Assembly (NCBI RefSeq): GCF_003131185.1
Contig: NZ_QFFU01000025.1
Location: 33,466-97,465, forward strand
Source of the DNA: Pseudomonas ovata
GTDB taxonomy: Bacteria > Pseudomonadota > Gammaproteobacteria > Pseudomonadales > Pseudomonadaceae
DNA length: 64,000 nt
Direction of reading: 5' to 3'
Below the pieces are notes generated by a model. It ran no database searches, was not told where the DNA came from, and was given only the letters and a program-made list of their open reading frames with translations. The position numbers and the translations under genes are program-made. Below are positions 32,882 through 41,470 of the stretch, in pieces; the stretch's first letter is position 1, and the number at the start of each line of letters is the position of its first letter.

Positions 32882-34783
32882 TCAGGCCTTGCAGATCAGC
32901 GCCAGGCGCTCACGGATGGCCGTTTCGATACCGGCGGCGTCCAGTCCGCACTCGGCCAGCATCTGCGCCGGCTTGGCGTGTTCGACATAGGCATCCGGCA
33001 GGCCCAGGTGCAGGACCGACTTGAGGATATTGGCCCGGGCCAGGCATTCGCTGACGGCCGAGCCGGCGCCGCCCATGATCGCGTTTTCCTCAAGCGTGAC
33101 CAGCAGCTCATGACCGGCGGCGGCTTCGCGCACCAGGGCTTCGTCCAGCGGCTTGACGAAGCGCATGTCGATGACCGTGGCATCGAGTTTTTCTGCCACC
33201 TGCAGGGCTTCGGTCAGTTGCACGCCGAAGGCCAGGATAGCAACGCCCTGGCCCCGACGACGGACCACACCCTTGCCGATCTCTACCGGCTCGAGGCTGG
33301 CTTCTATCGGGGTATTCGGGCCGGTGCCACGCGGGTAGCGCACGGCGGCGGGACCGGTGTGCAGGTAGCCGGTGCTGAGCAGCTTGCGCAGTTCGTTTTC
33401 GTCGCTGGGCGTCATGATCAGCATGCCGGGGATGCAGCGCAGGTACGACAGGTCGAAGCTGCCGGCGTGGGTCGGACCGTCTTCGCCGACCAGGCCGGCG
33501 CGGTCGATGGCGAACAACACGTCGAGGTTCTGCACCGCCACGTCATGCACCAGTTGGTCATAGCCGCGTTGCAGGAAGGTCGAGTAGATCGCCACCACCG
33601 GCTTGCTGCCTTCACAGGCCATGCCGGCGGCCAGGGTCACCGCATGTTGCTCGGCGATGGCCACGTCGAAGTAGCGCGACGGGAAGCGCTCGCTGAACGC
33701 CACCAGGTCCGAGCCTTCTTTCATCGCCGGAGTGATGCCGACCAGGCGTGGGTCGTGCTCTGCCATGTCGCAGATCCACTGGCCGAACACGCCGGAATAC
33801 TTGGGGCCAGAGGCCTTTTTGGGCGCTACGGCGGGGGCGTCGAGCGGGTCGAGCTTGGTGATCGCATGGTAGCCGATGGGGTCGACTTCGGCCGGGGCAA
33901 AGCCCTTGCCCTTCTTGGTCACCACGTGCAGGAACTGCGGACCCTTGAGGTCACGCATGTTGCGCAGGGTGGCGATCAGGGTCGGCAGGTCGTGGCCGTC
34001 GATCGGGCCGATGTAGTTCCAGCCCAGTTCCTCGAACAGCGTGCCGGGCACCAGCATGCCCTTGGCATACTCTTCGGTGCGCCGGGCAATTTCCCAGGCA
34101 CCGGGCAGGCGCGACAGCACTTTCTTGCTCCCTTCGCGCATGCTGGTGTAGGTGCGGCTGGACAGGATCTTGGCCAGGTAGTTGGACAGGCCACCGACAT
34201 TGCGCGAGATCGACATGTCGTTGTCGTTGAGGATCACCAGCATGTCGGCGTTGACTTCCGGCGCGTGGTTCAGCGCCTCGAATGCCATGCCGGCGGTCAG
34301 CGCGCCGTCACCGATGACAGCGATGGACTTGCGCTCGACGCCCTGCTGGCGGGCGGCCAGCGCCATGCCCAGCGCGGCGCTGATCGAGGTGCTGGAGTGG
34401 CCGACGCCAAAGGTGTCGTACTCGCTCTCGCTGCGCCGCGGGAAGGCGGCAATGCCGTCCTTCTGGCGCAGGGTCGACATGCGCAGGCGGCGCCCGGTCA
34501 GGATCTTGTGCGGATAGGCCTGATGGCCGACGTCCCAGACCAGGCGGTCGTCAGGGGTGTCGAATACATAATGCAGGGCGATGGTCAGCTCGATGACGCC
34601 AAGGCCTGCGCCAAAGTGGCCGCCGGTCTGGCCTACGCTGTAAAGCAGTTCAAGGCGCAGTTCATCGGCCAGGGTTTCCAGCTCGGCTTCACCCAGGCGG
34701 CGCAGTGCGTCCGGTGTATCGACTCGATCGAGCAACGACGTGACGGGGCGCTCGCGGGGAATGTCTTTGAACGTCTTGGGCAT
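32882..34783 (-). CDS. dxs: 1-deoxy-D-xylulose-5-phosphate synthase
   Basis: Thiamine-diphosphate enzyme that joins pyruvate and glyceraldehyde 3-phosphate, first step of the MEP isoprenoid pathway. The 633-residue protein has the cofactor motif GDGALTAGMAFEALN ... LVILNDNDMSIS, the catalytic-loop segment VGHSSTSISAALG, the transketolase pyrimidine-binding region (FDVAIAEQHAVTLAAGMA), and LVTLEENAIMGGAGS. Third gene of the operon with xseB and ispA; needs thiamine diphosphate, made by the nearby thiL product. Confidence 0.97.
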   Translation of the reverse strand: MPKTFKDIPRERPVTSLLDRVDTPDALRRLGEAELETLADELRLELLYSVGQTGGHFGAGLGVIELTIALHYVFDTPDDRLVWDVGHQAYPHKILTGRRLRMSTLRQKDGIAAFPRRSESEYDTFGVGHSSTSISAALGMALAARQQGVERKSIAVIGDGALTAGMAFEALNHAPEVNADMLVILNDNDMSISRNVGGLSNYLAKILSSRTYTSMREGSKKVLSRLPGAWEIARRTEEYAKGMLVPGTLFEELGWNYIGPIDGHDLPTLIATLRNMRDLKGPQFLHVVTKKGKGFAPAEVDPIGYHAITKLDPLDAPAVAPKKASGPKYSGVFGQWICDMAEHDPRLVGITPAMKEGSDLVAFSERFPSRYFDVAIAEQHAVTLAAGMACEGSKPVVAIYSTFLQRGYDQLVHDVAVQNLDVLFAIDRAGLVGEDGPTHAGSFDLSYLRCIPGMLIMTPSDENELRKLLSTGYLHTGPAAVRYPRGTGPNTPIEASLEPVEIGKGVVRRRGQGVAILAFGVQLTEALQVAEKLDATVIDMRFVKPLDEALVREAAAGHELLVTLEENAIMGGAGSAVSECLARANILKSVLHLGLPDAYVEHAKPAQMLAECGLDAAGIETAIRERLALICKA

Positions 34784-34930
34784 CAGGCGGATCGTTATAG
34801 TAGAGGACGCGGCAGTTTACCCTATGCGTTGCAGGCTGCCCATGAAGTGCGTCGAGGTGGATGATCAGGGCTGAAACGTTGGACGTGGCAAATCTGTATT
34901 GATTCGCCACAGCGCGACGTGCGGTGCGAT

Positions 34931-35818
34931 TCAGTTGCGCCGCTCGACGATATAGCGCGCCAGCAGCCGCAAGGGCTCGGCGGCGTTATCGAAGGGCTGC
35001 AGCGCTTCAAGCGCCTGGTCGCGCAGTTGCAAGGCATACGCCTTGGCCGCGTCCAGGCCCAGCAATGCCGGGTAAGTCGGCTTGTCACGGGCGATGTCGG
35101 CGCCCTGGCGTTTGCCCAGCGTCGCTGTATCACTTTCGACGTCGAGAATATCGTCCTGCACCTGAAATGCCAGGCCGACGGCGCGGGCGTAGACCTGCAA
35201 GGCATCGAGGCGCGCGGCATCGCCATGACCGCTGGCCAGGGCGCCGAGGCGCACGCTGGCTTCGATCAGCGCGCCGGTCTTGTGCCGGTGCATGTTTTCC
35301 AGCGCCGCCTGATCCAGCTTCAGGCCCACCGAGCCCAGGTCGATGGCCTGGCCACCGACCATGCCGGCGGGCCCTGCGGCCTGCGCCAGGGTCTGGACCA
35401 TCTGCAGGCGGGTCTCGGCATCACGGGTGTTCAGGCGTGGGTCAGTAAGTGCGGTAAATGCCAGGCTCTGCAGGCCGTCACCGGCCAGGATCGCGCAGGC
35501 TTCATCGAAAGCCTTGTGGGTGGTGGGCTGGCCACGGCGCAGATCGTCGTCATCCATGGCCGGCAGGTCGTCATGCACCAGCGAGTAGGCATGGATCAAC
35601 TCCACGGCGCAGGCCGCGCCATTGGCGTCCTCGGCCACGCCGCCCAGGGCCTCGCACGCGGCATAGGCCAGCAAGGGGCGGACCCGCTTGCCGCCGTTCA
35701 TCACGCTGTAGCGCATGGCGGCGTACACGCGGTCGAGTTCAGCGGCCGGGGCCTGGAACAGCGGTTCAAGGGCCGTGTCGACACGTTTCTGGCACAGCGC
35801 CTGGTAGGTCGCAATCAT
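34931..35818 (-). CDS. ispA: Farnesyl diphosphate synthase
   Basis: Short-chain prenyltransferase that makes geranyl and farnesyl diphosphate. The 295-residue protein has the first aspartate-rich motif in HDDLPAMDDDDLRRG and the second in QDDILDVESD, plus the substrate-binding GGKRVRPLL. ATG 35818 overlaps the xseB stop (ATGA), so translation is coupled. Followed 147 bases later by dxs. Confidence 0.96.
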   Translation of the reverse strand: MIATYQALCQKRVDTALEPLFQAPAAELDRVYAAMRYSVMNGGKRVRPLLAYAACEALGGVAEDANGAACAVELIHAYSLVHDDLPAMDDDDLRRGQPTTHKAFDEACAILAGDGLQSLAFTALTDPRLNTRDAETRLQMVQTLAQAAGPAGMVGGQAIDLGSVGLKLDQAALENMHRHKTGALIEASVRLGALASGHGDAARLDALQVYARAVGLAFQVQDDILDVESDTATLGKRQGADIARDKPTYPALLGLDAAKAYALQLRDQALEALQPFDNAAEPLRLLARYIVERRN

Positions 35819-36057
35819 TCGGCTTGATCCGCATCGAAAGGCACTTCGGCCAGTTCACCGTCGCGCTCGAGCAGCACCTGGACCTTTTGCTCGGCCTGGG
35901 CCAGGGCACTCTGGCAGTCGCGGGTCAGGCGCACGCCTTGTTCGAAGGCGGTCAGCGAGTCTTCCAGTGACAGTTCACCGTTTTCCAGGCGCTCTACCAG
36001 TGTTTGCAGATCGGCGAGGGACTGTTCGAAATCCAGTGCAGCTTTCTTGCGGGCCAT
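35815..36057 (-). CDS. xseB: Exodeoxyribonuclease VII small subunit
   Basis: Small helical subunit of the single-strand exonuclease ExoVII; 80 residues. Family segment FEQSLADLQTLVERLENGELSLE is recognisable: SLADLQTLVERLE followed by LSLEDSL and FEQGV. First gene of the operon with ispA and dxs, a conserved order in gamma-proteobacteria; the large subunit xseA is elsewhere. Confidence 0.95.
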   Translation of the reverse strand: MARKKAALDFEQSLADLQTLVERLENGELSLEDSLTAFEQGVRLTRDCQSALAQAEQKVQVLLERDGELAEVPFDADQAE

Positions 36058-36278
36058 GAGGGCGGTTCCGGTAGAGATTTAACCGGGCGACACTAGCAGA
36101 GCAGCGCCACCGGGGCAAATGGCGACTGGCTGCTTTGAATGTTGCCCAGAGGGCGGCTCAGCGAAAGATTTACGCGGCCCTTGGGCCGTGGTGATGTTCC
36201 GCACGTGCCAAGGCCTGCGCTGGCAGGTCGGGTTGCACCTGTGGTTTGATCCGCAAGCCATTTCAAGAGATCGAGTGC

Positions 36279-37127
36279 ATGACCCTGTTACCCGTGTCGG
36301 GCCTGTCAGTGCTGTTGCTCATGGGCGCCCAGGCTGCATGGGCTTTCGACCCTGAGCTGCACCGTGCCTATACCCGGCAGGCTGTTGCCGCCTGGGCCGG
36401 TTGCGCCAGCCTGCTACCTGAGGTCGGCGCAGCATTGGCCGCCGGCACCGATGCCGAGGATACCGGTGTGCTGACGGCCTGGCAGCGGCTTACCCATTGG
36501 CACTTCTACAACCGTGACGGCAAGCTGCTGCCGTTCTGGTTCATCGACCGTAACATTGACCGGATCTTCGCCCTTCGTGTCGAAGCACTGGAGCAGTTGC
36601 TCCAGCAGAAGCGGCCGCCGATTACCGAGGTGTATGAGCAGGCCGGCCGGGTTCTGCACTATATCCAGGACATGAGCGTGCCGGCCCATGTGGTGCCGGT
36701 CTTTCATGTCGCTGGCAGCGCGGACCCTTTCGACAGCTTCAAACGCCGCGAAAGCCTGCCGGCCTTCAGCCTGAGCCTGGATGAGTGTCAGCAATTAAAA
36801 GCAGAAACGGCAACGGCCCCGGCCTATTTGCACACACTGCTCAATGAGGCTGCCGAGTCGACCTTGCGGGCGATCGGCCAAAGACCGTCCGGCCCTGAAA
36901 TGGCTGAAAACGCATGGCAGCGCTACTGGGCCTGGCCTGCGCGCGACCCTGACGAAGCGGCCAAGGGCTGGGGCGAGTACGGGACTTGTACCTTCGCCCT
37001 CGGCCCGGTCAACCCGGGGTGTAAAAGCGAAGCCGAGCTGCAGGCATTCTTCGAGCAGCAATACCGGCAAACGCTGTGGAACTCGGTGCGTGTCCTGGCC
37101 TACCTGTCCAGGCGCGTCGGCCCGTAG
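36279..37127 (+). CDS. Exported phospholipase C/P1 nuclease-like zinc protein
   Basis: Predicted exported protein of 282 residues with signal peptide LSVLLLMGAQAAWA ending just before FDPELH. Histidine motifs HRAYTRQAV, LTHWHFYN and GRVLHYIQDMSVPAHVVPVFH resemble the trinuclear zinc site of zinc-dependent phospholipase C and S1/P1 nucleases (HxxxT, LHYLxD-x-PxH). The active-site pattern is therefore largely present. Substrate, lipid or nucleic acid, is not determinable. Start ATG 36279 is set by the signal peptide. Stands alone, divergent from xseB. Confidence 0.7.
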   Translation: MTLLPVSGLSVLLLMGAQAAWAFDPELHRAYTRQAVAAWAGCASLLPEVGAALAAGTDAEDTGVLTAWQRLTHWHFYNRDGKLLPFWFIDRNIDRIFALRVEALEQLLQQKRPPITEVYEQAGRVLHYIQDMSVPAHVVPVFHVAGSADPFDSFKRRESLPAFSLSLDECQQLKAETATAPAYLHTLLNEAAESTLRAIGQRPSGPEMAENAWQRYWAWPARDPDEAAKGWGEYGTCTFALGPVNPGCKSEAELQAFFEQQYRQTLWNSVRVLAYLSRRVGP

Positions 37128-37154
37128 GCGCCTGTCTGTACGGCCCAGGCCGCA

Positions 37155-38318
37155 CTACAGCGCTGCAAAGCCCGCTTGCAGATCGACCAGCAGGTCTTCG
37201 GGATTCTCCAGGCCGATCTGCAAGCGCAGCACTTGCCGCGCGCGGCCTTCGGCAAACACGCCCACTTCGCTCACCAGGCTCTCGTAGCCGCCCCATGAGT
37301 AACCAATGCCGAACAACTGCAAGGCACTGACGAAGCGGTCAGTGGTGCCCGGTGCAGCGCTTTTGAATTCAAAGCTGAGCAAGCCGTTGCAGCCATGAAA
37401 GTCACGTTTCCAGAGGTCATGACCCGGATGTTCAGGCAGCGCCGGGTGCATGACGCGCGCCACCTGTGGCTGGGCCTGCAACCACTGAGCGATGCGCAGG
37501 GCGTGCTGCTCATGCAGGGCCAGACGTGCGGCCAGGCTGCGAGCGCCGCGTAGCACCAGGTAGGCATCGTCGGGGCTGACGGTACTGCCGGTGGCAATCT
37601 GCATCGTTTTCAAGGTGCCGAAATGCGCCTCGGTGGTGCTGATGCTGCCCATCATCACGTCCGAGTGCCCGGCCACGTATTTGGTCAGGGCCATCAGCGA
37701 AATGTCGGCGCCCAGTGCCAGCGGCTTGCACAGCACACCCGAGCCCCAGGAGTTGTCTACCGCCAGTAACAGGTCGCGGGCCTTGCACAGCGCGGCCAGG
37801 GCCGGCAGGTCGGTCATGGCGAAAGTCTGTGAACCGGGCACTTCGGCGTAGATCATCCGGGTGTTGGGCTTGATCAGCGCTTCGATATCACTGCCGTTGG
37901 CGGCGTAATAATCGAACTCGATACCGAATGCCGTCAGCAGCGTACGCGCCAGGCGTCGCACCGGGGCGTATACCGCGTCGGTGATCAGCACATGCTGACC
38001 GGGGCGCAGAAAGGCCTGGAACACCTGGGCCACCGCATTCAAACCTGTGGGGTACAGGCAGGTGCCGTGGGCGCCTTCGAGTGTGTTGATCAGGTCTTCC
38101 AGGGCAAAGGCGGTGGGGTTGCCGTTGGCGGCGTAGGTCAGCGAGCGCTCGCTGTGCGCCCGCTGCGCCTCGGCCTCGCGCAGGCTGGCGAGGCTGTCGA
38201 ACAAGACGGTGCTCATGCGCACCACCGGCGGGTTGACCGGTAATCCCGGACCGCTGGCCGCGCTGCGCCCGCGCTGGGTCAGTGCGGTGGCCGCACGGGG
38301 ATCTCGGGATGAAGGCAT
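37155..38318 (-). CDS. metC: Cystathionine beta-lyase (MetC-like)
   Basis: Pyridoxal-phosphate enzyme of the Cys/Met metabolism family; 387 residues, cytoplasmic. It has the phosphate-binding YPTGLNAVAQVFQAF region, cofactor Asp in AVDNSWGSGV, and the PLP lysine in LMALTKYVAGHSDVMMG. The N-terminal SLTYAANGNPTAFALE and the C-terminal substrate region GIGYSWGGYESL (including the SWGG-type motif) fit MetC rather than MetB. Reaction: cystathionine to homocysteine, pyruvate and ammonia. Single gene. Confidence 0.9.
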   Translation of the reverse strand: MPSSRDPRAATALTQRGRSAASGPGLPVNPPVVRMSTVLFDSLASLREAEAQRAHSERSLTYAANGNPTAFALEDLINTLEGAHGTCLYPTGLNAVAQVFQAFLRPGQHVLITDAVYAPVRRLARTLLTAFGIEFDYYAANGSDIEALIKPNTRMIYAEVPGSQTFAMTDLPALAALCKARDLLLAVDNSWGSGVLCKPLALGADISLMALTKYVAGHSDVMMGSISTTEAHFGTLKTMQIATGSTVSPDDAYLVLRGARSLAARLALHEQHALRIAQWLQAQPQVARVMHPALPEHPGHDLWKRDFHGCNGLLSFEFKSAAPGTTDRFVSALQLFGIGYSWGGYESLVSEVGVFAEGRARQVLRLQIGLENPEDLLVDLQAGFAAL

Positions 38319-38379
38319 GGCAGGCTCCGCAGCATAGAGGGACAGGCCGTCATGGTAGCGCAGGACCGCTCAGGTGCTT

Positions 38380-39117
38380 CTACAAAGCGTGCGGCCGGCT
38401 CACCATCCGGCTGGCCACCAGGCCGACCTCGAACAGCAGCCACATCGGCACCGCCAGCATCGTTTGCGAGAACACGTCCGGCGGGGTAAGGATCATGCCC
38501 ACCACAAAGCAGCCGACGATCACATAGGCCCGGCTTTTGCTCAGGGTCTGCACATCGATCATGCCGGCCCATACCACCAGGAAGGTCGCCACCGGAATCT
38601 GGAACGCCAGGCCGAAGGCCAGGAACAGCGCCAGGATGAAGTCCAGGTACAGCGCGATGTCGGTCATCATTTCCACGCCCTCGGGCGTGACGCTGGCGAA
38701 AAAGCCGAACATCATCGGGAACACCAAAAAGAACGCGAAGGCCATGCCGGCGTAGAACAGGGTCACGCTGGCCACCAGCAAGGCGATGGCGATGCGGCGC
38801 TCCCGGCGATACACCACCGGCGCGACCATGCCCCAGACCTGGTGCAGGATCAGTGGCATGGCCACGAACAGCGCCAGCATCAGGGTCAGCTTGAACGGCG
38901 CCATCAAGGGCGAGGTCACGCTGGTGGCGATCATGCTGGCGCCGGCGGGCAGAAAGGCACGCAGCGGGGCCGAGATGGCGGTGTACAGGGTCTGGGCGAA
39001 AGGAAACAGGCCGATGAACAGCAAGACAATCGCCAGCAGGCAACGCAGCAGGCGGCTGCGCAACTGACGCAGGTGACTGACTACCGCGATGGGAGCGTGA
39101 TGTTCCAGGGCATTCAT
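38380..39117 (-). CDS. tatC: Twin-arginine translocase subunit TatC
   Basis: Polytopic inner-membrane receptor of the Tat system, which exports folded proteins with RR signal peptides. The 245-residue protein has six hydrophobic segments and the family regions HLRQLRSRLLRCL near the N terminus and VRP/FxxPE-like SPLMAPFKLTLMLALFVAMP. Start ATG 39117 overlaps the tatB stop. It adjoins a type II secretion gene and two Tat-signal proteins, suggesting a dedicated second Tat system in addition to a housekeeping one expected elsewhere. Confidence 0.93.
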   Translation of the reverse strand: MNALEHHAPIAVVSHLRQLRSRLLRCLLAIVLLFIGLFPFAQTLYTAISAPLRAFLPAGASMIATSVTSPLMAPFKLTLMLALFVAMPLILHQVWGMVAPVVYRRERRIAIALLVASVTLFYAGMAFAFFLVFPMMFGFFASVTPEGVEMMTDIALYLDFILALFLAFGLAFQIPVATFLVVWAGMIDVQTLSKSRAYVIVGCFVVGMILTPPDVFSQTMLAVPMWLLFEVGLVASRMVSRPHAL

Positions 39118-39407
39118 GAGGTCGATTGTCCGTTGCTGGCGTGAGGCGTGCCGGCCGGCGGGTCGAGGCGGATGCCTTCACGCAGTTCCTGTTCCAGCGC
39201 GATCAGGGGTGCCTGGTCGAGCGACTGGCGCAGTTGCTCGGCATCCAGTTCGCGTTCCATCTGCCGCTTGATGCCATTGAGCGCGCGCTTGGTCTGGCCC
39301 ATCCAGCGCCCGGCGGTACTGGCGGCCTTGGGCAGGCGCTCAGGCCCCAGCACCAGCAGGGCGACGGTGCCGACCAGCAGCAGTTCGGTAAAGCCGATCT
39401 CGAACAT
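39114..39407 (-). CDS. tatB: Twin-arginine translocase subunit TatB
   Basis: Single-helix protein of 97 residues that binds signal peptides together with TatC. It has the N-terminal helix MFEIGFTELLLVGTVALLV followed by LGPERLPKA, the TatB hallmark, and a long amphipathic helix. It overlaps tatA by one base and tatC by four, giving a tightly coupled A-B-C operon on the minus strand. Confidence 0.93.
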   Translation of the reverse strand: MFEIGFTELLLVGTVALLVLGPERLPKAASTAGRWMGQTKRALNGIKRQMERELDAEQLRQSLDQAPLIALEQELREGIRLDPPAGTPHASNGQSTS

Positions 39408-39634
39408 CAGTGCTTGCTGTCGGCTTGGTGCGCGGCGGTGCGGCTGGCATCGTTCAGGCTGCCTTTGCTTGCCAGGGTGTCGTCGCCCTTGGTTTCGTCA
39501 TGGCCCATGGAGCTGCGAAAGCCCTTGATGGTTTCGCCCAGGTCCGCGCCCAGGGTGCGCAAACGCTTGGTGCCAAACAGCATGAAGACCAGCACGAGAA
39601 CGATCAGCAGTTGCCAGATTCCGATACCACCCAT
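39407..39634 (-). CDS. tatA: Twin-arginine translocase subunit TatA
   Basis: Pore-forming Tat component of 75 residues: short N-terminal helix (MGGIGIWQLLIVLVLVFMLF), hinge with FGTKRLRTLGADLG, amphipathic helix and polar tail. ATG 39634 is preferred because GGAG lies a normal distance upstream; the frame opens with a GTG nine bases earlier. First gene of tatABC and divergent from gspK; a Pho-box-like repeat lies in the shared upstream region. Confidence 0.93.
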   Translation of the reverse strand: MGGIGIWQLLIVLVLVFMLFGTKRLRTLGADLGETIKGFRSSMGHDETKGDDTLASKGSLNDASRTAAHQADSKH

Positions 39635-39688
39635 GAAACGCACTCCAAGTCATTGATTATGAAAATGAACAGGCATCTTGCCGAGGCC

Positions 39689-39706
39689 ATGTGACGAGGC
39701 TGTGAC
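39689..39706 (+). promoter_or_regulatory. Pho-box-like repeat between tatA and gspK
   Basis: ATGTGAC-GAGG-CTGTGAC: two seven-base half-sites repeated with an eleven-base period, like the PhoB site (CTGTCAT-N4-CTGTCAT). It is oriented toward gspK, 91 bases upstream of its start, and could also affect tatABC. Match is imperfect. Confidence 0.5.
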
Positions 39707-39796
39707 ATTTTTGCGTGGTTTTCATGAGCCTGTTACCCGGTTGCAACATTGCCGGTGTTGACTGTCGGTCCGCAGGTTTGAAAGCAGGTAGGAGTC

Positions 39797-40741
39797 ATGC
39801 GCAGGCAACAGCAGGGCGCGGCGTTATTGATGGTACTGGTGGCCCTGGCGATGCTGGCCGGCGGGCTGACCTGGCTGGTGGCGCAGGGGCGCCAGCAGGT
39901 CGACGGTGTACGCCTGGTGCAACAGCGCATCCAGGCGCGGGCGGTGGAAAAGGCCGCGCTGGCGTTTACCGAGCAGGCGCTCAAGGACCCGCTGTGGCGC
40001 GCCAGCCCGATGTTCTGGCAGGCCTTGCGCGGCCAGCCGTTGAGCTATGACTTCGCGGGCGGGAAGTCCAGTATCCGCATTGTCGACCTGCACACCTGCT
40101 TCAACGTCAACAGCCTGATCGGCCCGCAAGCGGACCGGGCGCGCAACCAGTTGTTGTACCTGCTGGGTGATGACATGGCGGCCGAGCGCCTGGCCGACAG
40201 CCTGATCGACTGGCTGGACGCCAACCATCAGGCGCGCCTGCACGGGGCGGAAAACCCGGAGTATTCACGCCAGTCACCGGCGCGCATGGCGGGCAATCAG
40301 CCAATGGCCGACATCAGCGAGATGAACCTGATGGCCGTGCCCGGCGCCCGCGCCACCGGCTCGCTGTGTGTGCTGCCGGACAGCGAAGGCTGGCAGCTCA
40401 ACGCCAATGCTCTGAATCTGGAGCATTTGCCGTTGCTGGAGGCCCTCTATGAAGGCGAGATCCCGCGCGCGCAACTGACCCGCCTGATCACCGGCCGCCC
40501 GCCTGGCGGCTACAAGGACGCCAGTGACCTGCGCAGCGCCATGGGCGCAATGGACGACGAAGCCTTTGCCCGATTGAGCGAAGGCTTGCTGCTCAACGGT
40601 GATCACTTTTTGCTGCAGATCGAAACCACGCTGGACGGCCAGGCGTTTCGCAGCCAGTACCGGGTCCAGGCCCGCGGGGTGGTGAAATGGCACAGCCGGG
40701 TGCCGGCGCAACAGATGGTGGTGCGGGGACGGGAACTCTAG
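39797..40741 (+). CDS. gspK: Type II secretion minor pseudopilin GspK
   Basis: Large minor pseudopilin of 314 residues at the tip of the type II pseudopilus. The prepilin leader MRRQQQG is followed by AALLMVLVALAMLAGGLTW; Glu at mature position 5 is missing, typical for GspK. Later segments NSLIGP, DWLDANH and AGNQPMADISEMNL match the family. TAGGAG precedes the ATG. Unusually, it is 11 kb from gspJ, separated by a transposase, a PhoX gene and the front half of the gsp operon. Confidence 0.92.
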   Translation: MRRQQQGAALLMVLVALAMLAGGLTWLVAQGRQQVDGVRLVQQRIQARAVEKAALAFTEQALKDPLWRASPMFWQALRGQPLSYDFAGGKSSIRIVDLHTCFNVNSLIGPQADRARNQLLYLLGDDMAAERLADSLIDWLDANHQARLHGAENPEYSRQSPARMAGNQPMADISEMNLMAVPGARATGSLCVLPDSEGWQLNANALNLEHLPLLEALYEGEIPRAQLTRLITGRPPGGYKDASDLRSAMGAMDDEAFARLSEGLLLNGDHFLLQIETTLDGQAFRSQYRVQARGVVKWHSRVPAQQMVVRGREL

Positions 40742-40748
40742 GGGCTGC

Positions 40749-40771
40749 GTAGGGCCGGCTTTAGCCGGGAA
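40749..40771 (-). repeat. REP sequence left of the transposase
   Basis: GTAGGGCCGGCTTTAGCCGGGAA. The reverse complement nearly equals the REP at 41396-41418, so the two lie in inverted orientation around the transposase gene. The internal CCGGCTTTAGCCGG forms the REP stem. Confidence 0.8.
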
Positions 40772-40885
40772 CACAGTCACCACCGATTTACGCCTGCACG
40801 TCTGAAACCTTTTGCACCACGTTACTGCCGCTTCTTCGAGAGGCAGATCCTATCTTTGCCTTCCTTTTCTCTGGGGGGCAATGGA

Positions 40886-41347
40886 ATGCCTGTTCATCAT
40901 CACGCCCATTATCTGCGTCTCGGTCGCCATTCTATTCATGGACAGATTTATCTGGTGACGTGTGTTGTACGCAATCGCGACGCTGTGTTTTCCAATTTAT
41001 GGATAGGTCGTCGACGGGTGACTGAGATGCGTAGCCTGCATGTGGCAGGCTACGTGCGGTCGCTGGCTTGGGTGGTTATGCCTGATCACGTGCACTGGCT
41101 GTTTGAGGTCAGGTCCGGTTCTTTGAGCCAGTTGATGCAACGGCTCAAAGGGCGCAGCGCGTATGTGATCAACAAGCATTTCGGTAACAAGATGCTGTGC
41201 GGGCAGAAGGGCTATCACGACCATGCCGCCAGGCGTGATGAGGATGTATTGAAAATGGCGCGCTATGTGATCGCCAATCCGATACGCGCCGGATTGGTAC
41301 AGCGCGTAGGTGACTATCCGTTGTGGGATGCGGTCTGGATCCCGTAG
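40886..41347 (+). mobile_element. REP-associated tyrosine transposase (RAYT)
   Basis: Y1-type transposase-like protein of 153 residues (TnpA_REP). It has the metal-binding HVH in WVVMPDHVHWLFEV, the catalytic Tyr in MARYVIANPIRAGLV, and the Arg/Lys-rich segment LMQRLKGRSAYVINKHF. Such proteins cut REP sequences as single strands and are domesticated partners that spread REPs. The gene is flanked by REPs in inverted orientation (40749-40771, 41344-41366, 41396-41418). The product is complete and may be active. Lies between gspK and the PhoX gene. Confidence 0.92.
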
Positions 41348-41366
41348 GAGCTGCTTCAGCAGCGAA
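41344..41366 (+). repeat. REP-like sequence overlapping the transposase end
   Basis: GTAGGAGCTGCTTCAGCAGCGAA has the GTAGGAGC head typical of P. putida-group REPs and a GCTGC-TTCA-GCAGC stem. It begins at the transposase stop codon and is inverted relative to 41396-41418, forming a REP pair. Confidence 0.7.
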
Positions 41367-41371
41367 GGGTA

Positions 41372-41391
41372 GCACCGCAGATCTGCGGTGC
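41372..41391. repeat. Perfect 20-base palindrome between paired REPs
   Basis: GCACCGCAGATCTGCGGTGC is a perfect palindrome centred in the space between two inverted REPs. It could form a cruciform or hairpin, or act as a terminator for the transposase transcript. Confidence 0.75.
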
Positions 41392-41395
41392 CTGC

Positions 41396-41418
41396 TTCCC
41401 GGCTGAAGCCGGTCCTAC
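41396..41418 (+). repeat. REP sequence right of the transposase
   Basis: TTCCCGGCTGAAGCCGGTCCTAC, inverted relative to the left-hand REP at 40749-40771. The GGCTGAAGCC core forms the stem and GGTCCTAC the conserved tail. Confidence 0.8.
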
Positions 41419-41470
41419 GGGCTGAAGCGGATCGCCGCCCGGCCGGTCTTGCGGGTTGAAACGGGTGATA

